From Paludifilum halophilum (lineage in GTDB: Bacteria > Bacillota > Bacilli > Thermoactinomycetales > DSM-45169), in NCBI RefSeq assembly GCF_002245355.1, contig NZ_NOWF01000007.1, positions 186,001 to 250,000 on the forward strand: 64,000 bases of DNA. Direction: 5' to 3'. This document shows, piece by piece, positions 8,182 through 16,368 of this stretch; position 1 is the first letter of the stretch; every line of letters begins with the position of its first letter. Made by a program: the position numbers and the translations under genes. Under the pieces are notes generated by a model. It was not told where the DNA came from. It made no database searches and was given only the letters and a program-made list of their open reading frames with translations.

Positions 8182-8730
8182 TTACCTTTTCCCAATGACT
8201 GTCCCCTGCTGACTCCATTCCGTCCACACCGCCAACTCTTCCATGACTTCCTGCAACCGCCTGAAATCGGCGGGAAGCAGTTCCCCATTCTCGCTGAAGC
8301 TTTCGAAGTCCACGATCATCTGTTCCGGGAGCACCCAGGCATACAACCCGCGCAGGATTAAACGGAGGTTGTTCAAGGCATTCACCCCGCCTTTTCCTCC
8401 TCCTGAAGCGGCGGCTATAGCGACGGGTTTTCTCCGGAAGGAAGAACGGTCCAAAAAGTCCAGGGCATTTTTCAGTGCCCCGCTGATCCCGTTATGGTAT
8501 TCCGGGGTGATAATGAAAAAGCCCTCCGACTCATCAGCAAGCCTCTTCCACCGTTTCACTCCGGGGTGGAGACTCTCTTCTCCTCCCTGAAAAAGGGGGA
8601 GAGGATCCATCCCCACATCAAAAGCGAGCGTCTCCATCTTTCTATGGGAAACCAATTCCACTGCCGCCGCAGACAAGCGGCGTGAAAGGGAGGATTGACG
8701 GGGACTGCCGCATAAGATCATTATTTTCAT
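8182..8730 (-). CDS. NAD(P)H-dependent FMN reductase family oxidoreductase
   Basis: A 182-aa flavodoxin-fold protein starting at the ATG (MKIMILCGSPR) eight nucleotides after GAGGAGG. The phosphate-binding loop GSPRQSSLSRRL and the family motif TPEYHNGISGALKNALDFL are both present, followed by AAASGGGKGG. Such proteins reduce FMN, quinones or azo compounds with NAD(P)H. It is the first gene of a two-gene operon with the downstream Rieske fusion and may pass electrons to it. Confidence 0.9.
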   Translation of the reverse strand: MKIMILCGSPRQSSLSRRLSAAAVELVSHRKMETLAFDVGMDPLPLFQGGEESLHPGVKRWKRLADESEGFFIITPEYHNGISGALKNALDFLDRSSFRRKPVAIAAASGGGKGGVNALNNLRLILRGLYAWVLPEQMIVDFESFSENGELLPADFRRLQEVMEELAVWTEWSQQGTVIGKR

Positions 8731-8763
8731 CGTGGATACCTCCTCGTCATTGACCATGTGTCC

Positions 8764-8958
8764 TCAACAGCTGCTCTCCACACAGACACCGGACCCGCCG
8801 CGGAGACGAAAAAGCTTCTTTTCAAGTGTACGGGCGGATCGATCCGATCCTCCCGGTTTTCCATCAAAACACGTTCCGTATTTCCAACCATTCCGATTCA
8901 CACAATCCGCTCTTCTCCAGTGCTCTTGAATATTCCACTCCATCTCCTGGTTCCACAT
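8764..8958 (-). CDS. possible small cysteine-containing protein
   Basis: A 64-aa open frame with a perfect AGGAGG nine nucleotides before its ATG, ending 33 nt upstream of the FMN reductase start on the same strand. The product is basic, has four cysteines (ADC, GTC, GVC and a terminal ESSC) and resembles no family I know. A second frame through the same DNA also yields an acidic, protein-like sequence, so the region could be a decayed gene. The ribosome binding site is the only positive evidence. Confidence 0.28.
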   Translation of the reverse strand: MWNQEMEWNIQEHWRRADCVNRNGWKYGTCFDGKPGGSDRSARTLEKKLFRLRGGSGVCVESSC

Positions 8959-9140
8959 CCGCTTTTTCCTCCTGTTCGGCTGATCCGTTTTCTTGATCCG
9001 CGTCCACCTTCAGTTTATCGGGTTGATTCCGTTCGCTCTTCGGTTCCCGGATGGAATTTTCCCTGCTACAATAGTCCGGTCCGTAAAGACGGACCCGTCC
9101 TAAGCTTTTCGTCCCAGGAAGCCAACAGCCAAAACCTTCG

Positions 9141-9178
9141 AAAATAAAAACACTCCCCGGAAACGTCCATGGGAGTGC
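9141..9178 (-). terminator. orphan minus-strand terminator
   Basis: On the minus strand CACTCCC pairs with GGGAGTG and TTTTTATTTT follows. No minus-strand gene ends here, since the nearest one upstream stops at 9949 and the plus-strand trhA gene lies between. It may be the remnant of a lost gene. A second hairpin (GGTCCGT/ACGGACC) lies at 9078-9095. Confidence 0.45.
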
Positions 9179-9277
9179 TGCTTATTAAAATCCGTCACAT
9201 CCAACAGCCTTGGAATCTGATATACTGGGAACCATCCATTACATCCCGCGATGCGCTCGATAAGGGGGAGATTTTTC

Positions 9278-9928
9278 GTGAACCGAATGTTGAAGATCAA
9301 AGAGCCTGTCAACACGTGGACCCATTTTGTTACGTTTATTGTCGCCATCGTTGGACTAGTTTTTCTGATCCTGTTATCGAAGGAAAACTTGTCGAAGTTG
9401 ATTACGATGACCATCTACGGGATCAGTGTCATTTTGCTGTACGGAGCCAGCTCCCTTTACCACTGGGTGAAAACGACACCCCGTAAGGAATTGATACTGA
9501 AAAAGCTGGATCACATCGCTATCTATTTGTTCATCGCCGGCTCCTATACCCCCGTCTTCTTTTACGGTTTGAACGGCTCCTGGAAATGGACGATGCTTAC
9601 CGCTGTCTGGCTGCTGGCAGGGATTGGCGCCTTTCTGAAGATCTGGTTTGTTCACGCCCCCCGTTATGTATCCACCGCCTTTTATGTCACCTTAGGCTGG
9701 ATCGCTGTCATTCCCTTCGTCCAGCTGGTGCACCGCTTGCCGACAGGAGCGATCACCCTGATGGTAGCCGGAGGAGTCGCCTATACGGTCGGGGCTGTCA
9801 TTTACGCCACCAAATGCTTCGACTTTTTGCCGAACCGGTTCGGGTTTCATGAAATCTTCCATTTGTTCGTCATGGCGGGAAGCGCCATCCACTTCGCGAT
9901 GATGCTGATCTACATCCTGCCGATGTGA
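9278..9928 (+). CDS. trhA: PAQR family membrane homeostasis protein TrhA (hemolysin III)
   Basis: The start is taken as GTG (VNRMLKIKEPVN) behind AAGGGGGAG, giving 216 aa. Seven hydrophobic segments are evident. The family signature residues are present: TWTH at the N-terminus, GASSLYHW, a KLDHIAIYLFIAGSYTP motif and the C-terminal FHEIFHLFVMAGSAIHF, which supply the conserved Ser, Asp and His residues of the PAQR active site. Bacterial members have been linked to membrane energetics and fluidity rather than true hemolysis. The downstream NCS2 permease gene converges on it. Confidence 0.92.
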   Translation: MNRMLKIKEPVNTWTHFVTFIVAIVGLVFLILLSKENLSKLITMTIYGISVILLYGASSLYHWVKTTPRKELILKKLDHIAIYLFIAGSYTPVFFYGLNGSWKWTMLTAVWLLAGIGAFLKIWFVHAPRYVSTAFYVTLGWIAVIPFVQLVHRLPTGAITLMVAGGVAYTVGAVIYATKCFDFLPNRFGFHEIFHLFVMAGSAIHFAMMLIYILPM

Positions 9929-9948
9929 TTGAAAAGTACAACCCATAG

Positions 9949-11274
9949 TCAAGCCCTTCCATCATCGATTCCCGCCGAGTTCAACCTGTGGGGATTCTTT
10001 CCCCAGACTCGTTCCATCAGCATGGCGACCACCGTCCCCACCAACAAACCGTTGCTCGTGATCAATTGCACCACTGAAGGGAATGTACGGAACACTTCCG
10101 GCGGCACAAACAAAAGACCCACCCCGATCATAAGGGAAGTACCCAGGATCGTCATTCGGCGCTGATCCAGAGGGCCATCCACTACATTCCTGACTCCGAT
10201 GCCGACGATCTGTGTGAAAGAGGCCAACAAAACGGCGTAGGTGACGGGACTGGGCAATCCCGCTAAAAAGGTGGTCAACACCGGTACCAGGGAAACGGCC
10301 ACCAGCATGACGCCGGCGATCCGGTAGGGTCGCATCCGGCGCTGGTGGATCACCTGGATGAACCCGGCTGAGTTGGACAGGGGGACCATCCCCACTGAAG
10401 AGAAAACCGCCGCCAACATATTTCCCACTCCGTTAAACAGTCCACCCCGGTCCAAAGAGCGTCGATCCACTCGGTCTTTCCCGTGCACCACCTGGTCCAC
10501 CGCCGCTACACTCGCCACGATGTTGGACAGCAAAACCACCGCTATCAAGACACCGGACAGCAACATGCCGGGATCCAACAAGGGGGGACCCCAAGCAAAC
10601 ACCTCCGGCAGACGAAACCAGCTGTCCGTCTGCGGAGGCGTTGGAGAAAGCCCCATTATCCCGAAAGCCGACCAACCGACACCGATTCCGATCAGGATCG
10701 AGTAATTCTTCATCCACCCCTTCCCCTTGACGGACAAAAGGATCACCAACAACATCACTCCGAAGGAAAGGAGAGTCGTCCACCCGTCAAGGCGGGGCGG
10801 ATCTCCCCGGATTCCCAGCATTCCCTGAAGGAACACACCGCTCAGCTGAAAGACCAACAACAGCAGATACACGCCCGTCACCAGGGGTGTAAATAAGGCT
10901 ATCATCCGACGCAGGAATCCAGTGAGCCCCAGCAAAGCCAAAAGCATCCCGGTCATCAGCATACCGCTTTCCAGCGAACGCAGGGTCATTCCCAGGTCGG
11001 AGCCCTGTCGGACAGCGGCATCCCCCATAATAACGAAAACCCCCAGCCAAATGCCGGCGGGTCCGTCAGCAATGGGCAGCCGGTGTCCAAACCAGCCCTG
11101 CAAGAGAGAAGTCACCCCGATGATAAAAAAGGCCCTTTGCATCAAATCCGCCACTTCCGGTTCCGGAAGTCGATAAATCTCACCGATGACAATGGGCATG
11201 GCCACCACATTGGAAACCATGAATACAAACCATTGCAGCGACCCGAAGGCCGTATTCCCCGTTTCTCTCTTCAT
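9949..11274 (-). CDS. NCS2 family purine/pyrimidine permease
   Basis: A 441-aa polytopic protein with about 12-14 hydrophobic segments, of the length usual for nucleobase-cation symporter 2 (uracil/xanthine permease) transporters. The segments around ADGPAGIWLGVF and GVGNMLAAVFSSVGMVPLSNSAGF resemble the substrate-binding helices of this family. It probably imports a nucleobase with protons; the exact substrate cannot be told. It is monocistronic, followed on the same strand only by the convergent trhA. Confidence 0.85.
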   Translation of the reverse strand: MKRETGNTAFGSLQWFVFMVSNVVAMPIVIGEIYRLPEPEVADLMQRAFFIIGVTSLLQGWFGHRLPIADGPAGIWLGVFVIMGDAAVRQGSDLGMTLRSLESGMLMTGMLLALLGLTGFLRRMIALFTPLVTGVYLLLLVFQLSGVFLQGMLGIRGDPPRLDGWTTLLSFGVMLLVILLSVKGKGWMKNYSILIGIGVGWSAFGIMGLSPTPPQTDSWFRLPEVFAWGPPLLDPGMLLSGVLIAVVLLSNIVASVAAVDQVVHGKDRVDRRSLDRGGLFNGVGNMLAAVFSSVGMVPLSNSAGFIQVIHQRRMRPYRIAGVMLVAVSLVPVLTTFLAGLPSPVTYAVLLASFTQIVGIGVRNVVDGPLDQRRMTILGTSLMIGVGLLFVPPEVFRTFPSVVQLITSNGLLVGTVVAMLMERVWGKNPHRLNSAGIDDGRA

Positions 11275-11318
11275 CCCGTTTCATCTCCGCACTCCACTAT
11301 TTGATCTGAGATTTTTAT

Positions 11319-11969
11319 CTAAGAAAACCAACCTTTTTTCATGGCATAGACCGCCGCCTGCGTCCGATCATGCAGATCCAGTTTGTTCAGGATTCCACTC
11401 ACATGGGTTTTCACTGTCTTTTCCGCAATAAACAGCTCTGCGGCAATCTCTTTATTACTCTTACCGGCGGTGATTTTCTCCAGTACTTCCCGCTCCCTGC
11501 GGGTCAATGTCTGAATATCCCGTTCAGGAGCCTTTCCGGAGTCTCCGGTGGTCGTTACATGAGAAACAAGATGGCCGGCCGCGCGGGGGTGCAACTGGGT
11601 CATTCCGCGATAAGCGGCACGGATCGTGTCGACTAACTCATCCGCCTCGATTTCCTTCAACTGATACCCCTCGGCACCGGCCCGGATCGCCGGCAATACA
11701 TGATCCCGGTCGGAAAAGCTGGTCAATACAATCACCTTAACCTGGGGAAAAGAAGCTTTTATCTTTTTTGTCGCTTCAATGCCGTCCATCACCGGCATCA
11801 TCAGATCCATCAAGACGACGTCCGGCGGCCCCTCCGCCACTTTTGCCAAGGCTTCTTTCCCGTTCCTGGCATCCCCGATGATTTCAATGTCTTTCTGAGT
11901 ATGTAAAAACAGACGCAATCCTTTTACAACCATCGGATGGTCATCCACTAACAGAACGCGAATCGGCAT
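11319..11969 (-). CDS. NarL/FixJ family response regulator
   Basis: 216 aa from the ATG (MPIRVLLVDDHPM) behind GAGGTCGGGG. The receiver domain spans residues 1-120 with the acidic pair D9/D10, phosphoacceptor D55 (VLMDLMMP) and a conserved lysine near residue 105. A LuxR-type helix-turn-helix fills residues 150-212 (LTRREREVLEKI and SNKEIAAELFIAEKTVKTHV). Its start overlaps the stop of the upstream histidine kinase gene by 29 nt, so the pair is translationally coupled. Confidence 0.93.
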   Translation of the reverse strand: MPIRVLLVDDHPMVVKGLRLFLHTQKDIEIIGDARNGKEALAKVAEGPPDVVLMDLMMPVMDGIEATKKIKASFPQVKVIVLTSFSDRDHVLPAIRAGAEGYQLKEIEADELVDTIRAAYRGMTQLHPRAAGHLVSHVTTTGDSGKAPERDIQTLTRREREVLEKITAGKSNKEIAAELFIAEKTVKTHVSGILNKLDLHDRTQAAVYAMKKGWFS

Positions 11970-13593
11970 CCCCCGACCTCCTCCCATCCATCGAAAAAAA
12001 CACTCGAACGGCGGTCCCTTTCCCCGGTCGGCTGGCCAACTCCAGTGAACCGCCCAGGAGCTCCACCCGTTCCATCATTCCAGTGATGCCGAGGGAGCGT
12101 CGGTTAGTCTTTCGATCAGCAAACCCGCATCCATCGTCGATCACCTCCATCCGGACGACTTGTTCTTTCAGTTCCAGGGAGATGGTGACCCTTCTTGTAC
12201 GGGCATGTTTGCTCACATTGTTCAACGCCTCCTGTCCGATCCGCCACAGAGCCTCCTCCACTCCCGGGGGCAAATTGCCGACTCCCTTCACCTCTTCCGA
12301 GACGTCCAGTTCCAGATCTTTACCGTAGTTTTTCAAAGCGGTAACCAATCCTTCCTCCAGTCCCGACGGGCGCAACTGCCAGATCAGGGAATGCATTTCC
12401 CGCAGAGCGTCCTGGGATAACGTCTGAATGTCCAGAAGGGAATCCCGAATCAGCCCTTCCTCTTCCGGCAACACTTCCCCCAAGCCCCGGGCCGTCAACG
12501 ACAGGGAAAAAAGCTTCTGGTTGACAGAGTCATGCAGATCCCGGGCGAGGCGGTTCCGCTCCTCCGATACCCGGATTTGCTGTCGCCGCTCATCCACGCG
12601 AGCGCTCTCGACAGCCAGAGACAGATGATAAGCGACGGCTTTCAGGATTTGAAAATCCGTTTCATCCACATCCTCCGCCCGGGTATGGCCAAAGGCCAAA
12701 ACACCCCCGATTTTCTTTTTCTCCGTATAGAGAGAGGCCGCTCCTACAACGGCACATTCCGGCATCCAATGTCTCAAAAGGCGCGCAACCCGCCCACCGA
12801 ATGCTCCCCGATGATCCGACAAAGCGGCACTGATCTCCCCCAACCGGTCGGCGGGAGCCGAAACGCCCGGTGCGGTAAGCTTACCGTCAGCAAAAAGGGA
12901 ACGTAATTGCAGTTGATCCCCTGACTTGATCCAACAGGAAAGATACGGCCAACCGAAAAAATATCCGATCCGGCCCATCACTTCCTCCGGCAGCTTTTCC
13001 ACATCGCGGGCCTGCCAGATCATCCGGGTAACCTCATCCAGTTTGGAATAATGTTCCGCCCGTTTCTGCTGGGCTTGAAAAAGCCAGGTCTTTTTCACGG
13101 CTGTGCCGATCTGGTAGGCCACTGATTGGAGTAAGGCCAGCTCATCTTCAGAAAAAAGCTCCTTGCCCGGCGAAGCCACATTGAGAAGCCCGATCCGCTC
13201 CGCACCTGCAGTCAAGGGGACTGTCGCATGGTGAGTAATCCCCCGGGTATCTCCCCAATTGTATTGAACGGCATCCTCCAACCGCTTACATTCGATGATA
13301 TTAACGGCCTGCTTCAACCGACCGTCCCAAAACCGTTCCAAACACCAACATCCGCCCTCGCACATCGGCTTTTGATTCTCCCGGGACAAGGCCGGGGGCA
13401 GGTGGTGGAGGGCGACGGGGAAATAGTGCGGCTTCTCCTTCACCAGATATATCCATCCCGTGGCGAGACCGGTCACCTCTAACAGTTTCTCCAGCACCGA
13501 CTGCAACATCGGTTTCAACTCGCTGGATTGATTTAACGTTTCGGCAATGGTTTTTAAAGTAAAACGTTCCCTTTCCCGAAGATCTCCGGTCAT
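11941..13593 (-). CDS. GAF-domain sensor histidine kinase (HisKA_3) with a cysteine cluster
   Basis: A 550-aa cytoplasmic kinase without membrane segments. A first GAF domain spans about residues 15-170, a second about 185-335, then a HisKA_3 dimerisation domain with H354 (RLARDLHDSVNQK) and a HATPase_c domain (residues ~430-540, with DDGCGF and SLGITGM boxes). The first GAF domain carries four close cysteines: C78, C82, C84 and C102. The pattern resembles the Fe-S ligand set reported for the oxygen-sensing kinase AirS of Staphylococcus, although the first spacing differs. Redox or oxygen sensing is therefore a reasonable inference. Its partner regulator follows with a 29-nt overlap. Confidence 0.92.
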   Translation of the reverse strand: MTGDLRERERFTLKTIAETLNQSSELKPMLQSVLEKLLEVTGLATGWIYLVKEKPHYFPVALHHLPPALSRENQKPMCEGGCWCLERFWDGRLKQAVNIIECKRLEDAVQYNWGDTRGITHHATVPLTAGAERIGLLNVASPGKELFSEDELALLQSVAYQIGTAVKKTWLFQAQQKRAEHYSKLDEVTRMIWQARDVEKLPEEVMGRIGYFFGWPYLSCWIKSGDQLQLRSLFADGKLTAPGVSAPADRLGEISAALSDHRGAFGGRVARLLRHWMPECAVVGAASLYTEKKKIGGVLAFGHTRAEDVDETDFQILKAVAYHLSLAVESARVDERRQQIRVSEERNRLARDLHDSVNQKLFSLSLTARGLGEVLPEEEGLIRDSLLDIQTLSQDALREMHSLIWQLRPSGLEEGLVTALKNYGKDLELDVSEEVKGVGNLPPGVEEALWRIGQEALNNVSKHARTRRVTISLELKEQVVRMEVIDDGCGFADRKTNRRSLGITGMMERVELLGGSLELASRPGKGTAVRVFFSMDGRRSGDADSRSVSG

Positions 13594-13675
13594 GACCCTC
13601 TCCCCCGATCCGGTCCAACGGTTTCGGTTCGATCCTATCTTAAAACCGATCGATTAGCAATTCTCTCTGCCCATC

Positions 13676-13700
13676 AAAAATCCGACCCTCAGCGGGTCGG
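13676..13700 (-). terminator. probable terminator of the CotS-family gene, separated from it by a repeat
   Basis: Minus strand: CCGACCC/GGGTCGG stem followed by ATTTTTTG. It lies 237 bp past the CotS-family stop codon, with the palindromic repeat 13771-13899 in between. Confidence 0.65.
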
Positions 13701-13770
13701 TTCCGTCAGATGACCCTTTCCCAATCAGCCGGAGCGCCACGCAGCGGTATGGATTACGCCCTGGGAGTCC

Positions 13771-13899
13771 GGTGAAAAAGTCCTGTTCAGGGAGGGTTGG
13801 GTTCCACACGGAGTGCCTTTGGCTCGTCAGAACAACGAAACGGAGTGTGGAACCCAACCCCGACCCCCACTAAGAGCGCACTAAATCACAACGCTTCTA
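13771..13899. repeat. palindromic repeat, copy A (MITE-like)
   Basis: About 85% identical to 46620-46747. It begins GGTGAAAAAGTC, contains a long imperfect palindrome with arms GGTTGGGTTCCACAC and its complement, and ends CACAACGCTTCTA. The core is also related to the sequence around the TnpB remnant at 36634-36710. No coding potential of its own was seen. Confidence 0.85.
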
Positions 13900-13936
13900 G
13901 TCCTGCCCGATAAATCCCTCGGCGGGTGTTCGGGCG

Positions 13937-15025
13937 TCATCGATCCCGTTGCAACCAATCCACTCCCGGAATCTTCACCTGGAATTCCCTCTGAATCTGA
14001 CCCGGAAACTCCCGAAGAAGTCCTCTCTTTTTTTCCTCAAGGTCCACCGTCGCCACCAAATGCCCCAACGCCTGATCCGCAGGAATCGTCCGTTCCTGGT
14101 AAATCCGTTGCAAAGATCGGATCAGGCGTTGGGGAAACAGGAGCTGGGCGTAAATCAGCCCGTAATCTTCCTCTTTCAAAGGGACTTCTTCCTGATAGGC
14201 ATGGAGGATGGAATGCACTGCCTCCCCACTCCCTGTCCGTCCGTAGGCATACAAGATCAGACGGGCCAGATCCCGGCTTCTGACATCGAGAACCGCTCGA
14301 TTCCAATCGATAAAGTGAATGCCTCCCCGGCCATCCCATAACACATTCCGGCGGTGCAGGTTACAATGACAGATTTCACCCCCGATGCGAGTCTCTTGGA
14401 CCGACCGGTCTCCCCCCACCTTTTCCAAGTAACGAATGGCGGTCTCCAGCATCCCCTCCGTGTATGAGCAGTGTTTCAGCCAGTAACGATCCACCGGGGT
14501 AATCTCCCCGCTCATATCCGCAGACACTTTCAAGACACGGACTTGACGCGCCAATCCCTTCCAGATTTTCTCCCATTTCCCCGTATGCGTATAAGCCCCG
14601 GCGACTACCCGAGAGGGAGAAAACCCCCGGGATGCGGTATGAAGACGTGCCAAGGCCCGGGCAACGCCCGGCCAGCACTTCTCCCGGTTCCAGTCACGAA
14701 TCCGGCCATCCATCCAGGGAAGGAGCACATAGCGATTTTTCATCCCGGCAAAGGTCAGCTGACCCCTTCGGGTGGGCACAGGAATCGGAATCCGGTGATC
14801 TCCCGCCTCTGAAATATGTCGAGCCAATTCCTGAATCAGCTGCCAACGAAGGGTATCCCCGGGGCGAACTCGTTTCAGCCCGTATCTTCCTTTTTCCGTA
14901 TTCAGACAAAGAAGCCCACCTACCGGCTGGACCTCTTGCAACCGAATACCGTAATGATGGTATAAAACCCCGGATAGGTGCGGCTCCCCTGTCCATCGCT
15001 TCATTTCCATTTCCCAATCGTCCAT
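13937..15025 (-). CDS. CotS/YutH-like spore coat-associated kinase-fold protein
   Basis: 362 aa from the ATG (MDDWEMEMKRW) eight nucleotides after GTGAGGG. The sequence has the aminoglycoside-phosphotransferase/CotS kinase fold. The catalytic loop, normally HGDLHxxN, reads HCNLHRRN here, so the usual catalytic Asp is replaced by Asn; the following FIDWN keeps the metal-binding Asp. B. subtilis YutH and CotS are coat proteins of this fold. Position at the head of the yut-like gene series supports a YutH relationship. It may be a pseudokinase with a structural role. Confidence 0.82.
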   Translation of the reverse strand: MDDWEMEMKRWTGEPHLSGVLYHHYGIRLQEVQPVGGLLCLNTEKGRYGLKRVRPGDTLRWQLIQELARHISEAGDHRIPIPVPTRRGQLTFAGMKNRYVLLPWMDGRIRDWNREKCWPGVARALARLHTASRGFSPSRVVAGAYTHTGKWEKIWKGLARQVRVLKVSADMSGEITPVDRYWLKHCSYTEGMLETAIRYLEKVGGDRSVQETRIGGEICHCNLHRRNVLWDGRGGIHFIDWNRAVLDVRSRDLARLILYAYGRTGSGEAVHSILHAYQEEVPLKEEDYGLIYAQLLFPQRLIRSLQRIYQERTIPADQALGHLVATVDLEEKKRGLLREFPGQIQREFQVKIPGVDWLQRDR

Positions 15026-15153
15026 CGGTTGATCCCTCACTTCGGTCAACATCCACTTATTCTATGTATATGCTGAATACGCCTAACCATCACTAAGTAA
15101 CCAGAACGATATGGGTACAAGGAAGTGGGGGTCAACCGCCGACGCAACAACCC

Positions 15154-16044
15154 CTACTGAGCCTGATCGTTGGAATGGAGTTTAAAGTGGCCGATAAATC
15201 GGTTGGCCCATTCGGACATTTTTTTGTTCTTCAACCACATCAGTGAGATCTCCCGGCCAATGGGCTCATCGATGAGGATATACTTAATATTCTTCGGAAG
15301 TCTCGTTTCCTTCAGTGTCAGCAACGGCATAAAACTAATGCCCACTTCTGCCGCGACCAATCCCTTCACTGCGCAAATATGATCCGTTTCCGTTACGATT
15401 GAAGGTTTAAACCCTTTTTCCAAGCAGGTATGAATGATCGTGTCACGGATACTGCAGGGGTATGTGGTCAAAATGAAGGACTCTTTTTGTAAATCCGTCA
15501 GTGAGATTTTGTTGACGGATCTCCATTGATCATTATTGGGAACAAGCAATACAAAGGGATCGAAAAACAGGGAGACTCTTTCATAACCCTTTTTCTTGAC
15601 CGGTTGGGCGATGCAGAGCTCGAATTTTCCCTGATCCAAATTTTCCAGAACCTCTTGCGAGGTCCAGTCCACCGATAACTGATACTTCACCGATTGATTC
15701 TGCGACTGTACCTGAGGAATAATGTTCGGCAAGTAGAAACGACTCACCGTGGGAATCGTTCCGATACTGAGCATCTTCCTTCCATCAACTTTATGTTTCA
15801 AATCCATTTTCAAACGGTTGACATCACCCAGTACTTTCTCCGTACGTTGAAGGAGGTACTCGCCGGATTTTGTCAAAGTTAATTGCTTTCCGTTGCGGTA
15901 AAAAAGCTCTGTATCCAATTCCTCTTCCAACAGTTTGATCTGCCGACTCAAGGTGGGCTGAGACAAATGGAGAAACTCGGCGGCTTTGGTGAAATGTTTC
16001 TGTTTAGCGACCGCCTGAAAATATTCAAGCTGATACAGCTCCAT
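15154..16044 (-). CDS. LysR family transcriptional regulator
   Basis: 296 aa from the ATG (MELYQLEYFQAVA) behind AAGGGGAG. A winged helix-turn-helix lies in residues 1-60 (KAAEFLHLSQPTLSRQIKLLE), followed by a substrate-binding-like effector domain (residues ~90-290). The AT-rich 16.05-16.31 kb region upstream carries its promoter. The adjacent SDR gene reads in the same direction but ends before that region, so no regulatory target is obvious from position. Confidence 0.93.
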   Translation of the reverse strand: MELYQLEYFQAVAKQKHFTKAAEFLHLSQPTLSRQIKLLEEELDTELFYRNGKQLTLTKSGEYLLQRTEKVLGDVNRLKMDLKHKVDGRKMLSIGTIPTVSRFYLPNIIPQVQSQNQSVKYQLSVDWTSQEVLENLDQGKFELCIAQPVKKKGYERVSLFFDPFVLLVPNNDQWRSVNKISLTDLQKESFILTTYPCSIRDTIIHTCLEKGFKPSIVTETDHICAVKGLVAAEVGISFMPLLTLKETRLPKNIKYILIDEPIGREISLMWLKNKKMSEWANRFIGHFKLHSNDQAQ

Positions 16045-16311
16045 AGAGACTCCCCTTTTAATCAAATCTAAAATTCTGAACTATTATACCATACATTTTG
16101 TATGCTTATCATAAATTTTATATATATTTTGTAAATGATATTTTTCTTTATAAAAATTCGCCAATTTCCGATGTATCTTCTTTTCTTTTCCCGGAATATC
16201 ATAATCGTACTATAGAAAATAATCATCAAAAAGCTTTTGAATGGGATCATAGTAATTAAAAATCCAAAAATAATACTTACGATATTAAAATATATTCCGT
16301 TTTTTATAAAA
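16045..16311. other. AT-rich intergenic region upstream of the LysR gene
   Basis: Very AT-rich, without a convincing gene in any frame. It contains the LysR-gene promoter region (a run including TATACCATACATTTTG) and probably autoregulatory sites. No operator could be defined by eye. Confidence 0.5.
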
Positions 16312-16345
16312 GAAAAAACCAGACAGATCTACATCCGCCCGGTTT
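16312..16345 (-). terminator. terminator of the SDR gene
   Basis: Minus strand: ACCGGGC pairs with GTCTGGT (including wobble pairs), followed by TTTTTTC, about 25 nt after the SDR stop codon. Confidence 0.65.
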
Positions 16346-16368
16346 CTCTATGTATAAGGATGAAAAGG

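Noticed and set aside
13654..13857. A 67-codon minus-strand frame across repeat copy A; the same peptide also appears upstream of yunB
   Set aside because: The shared peptide comes from translating the palindromic repeat itself. It explains the apparent 75-residue N-terminal extension of YunB, which was removed by starting at 46578.
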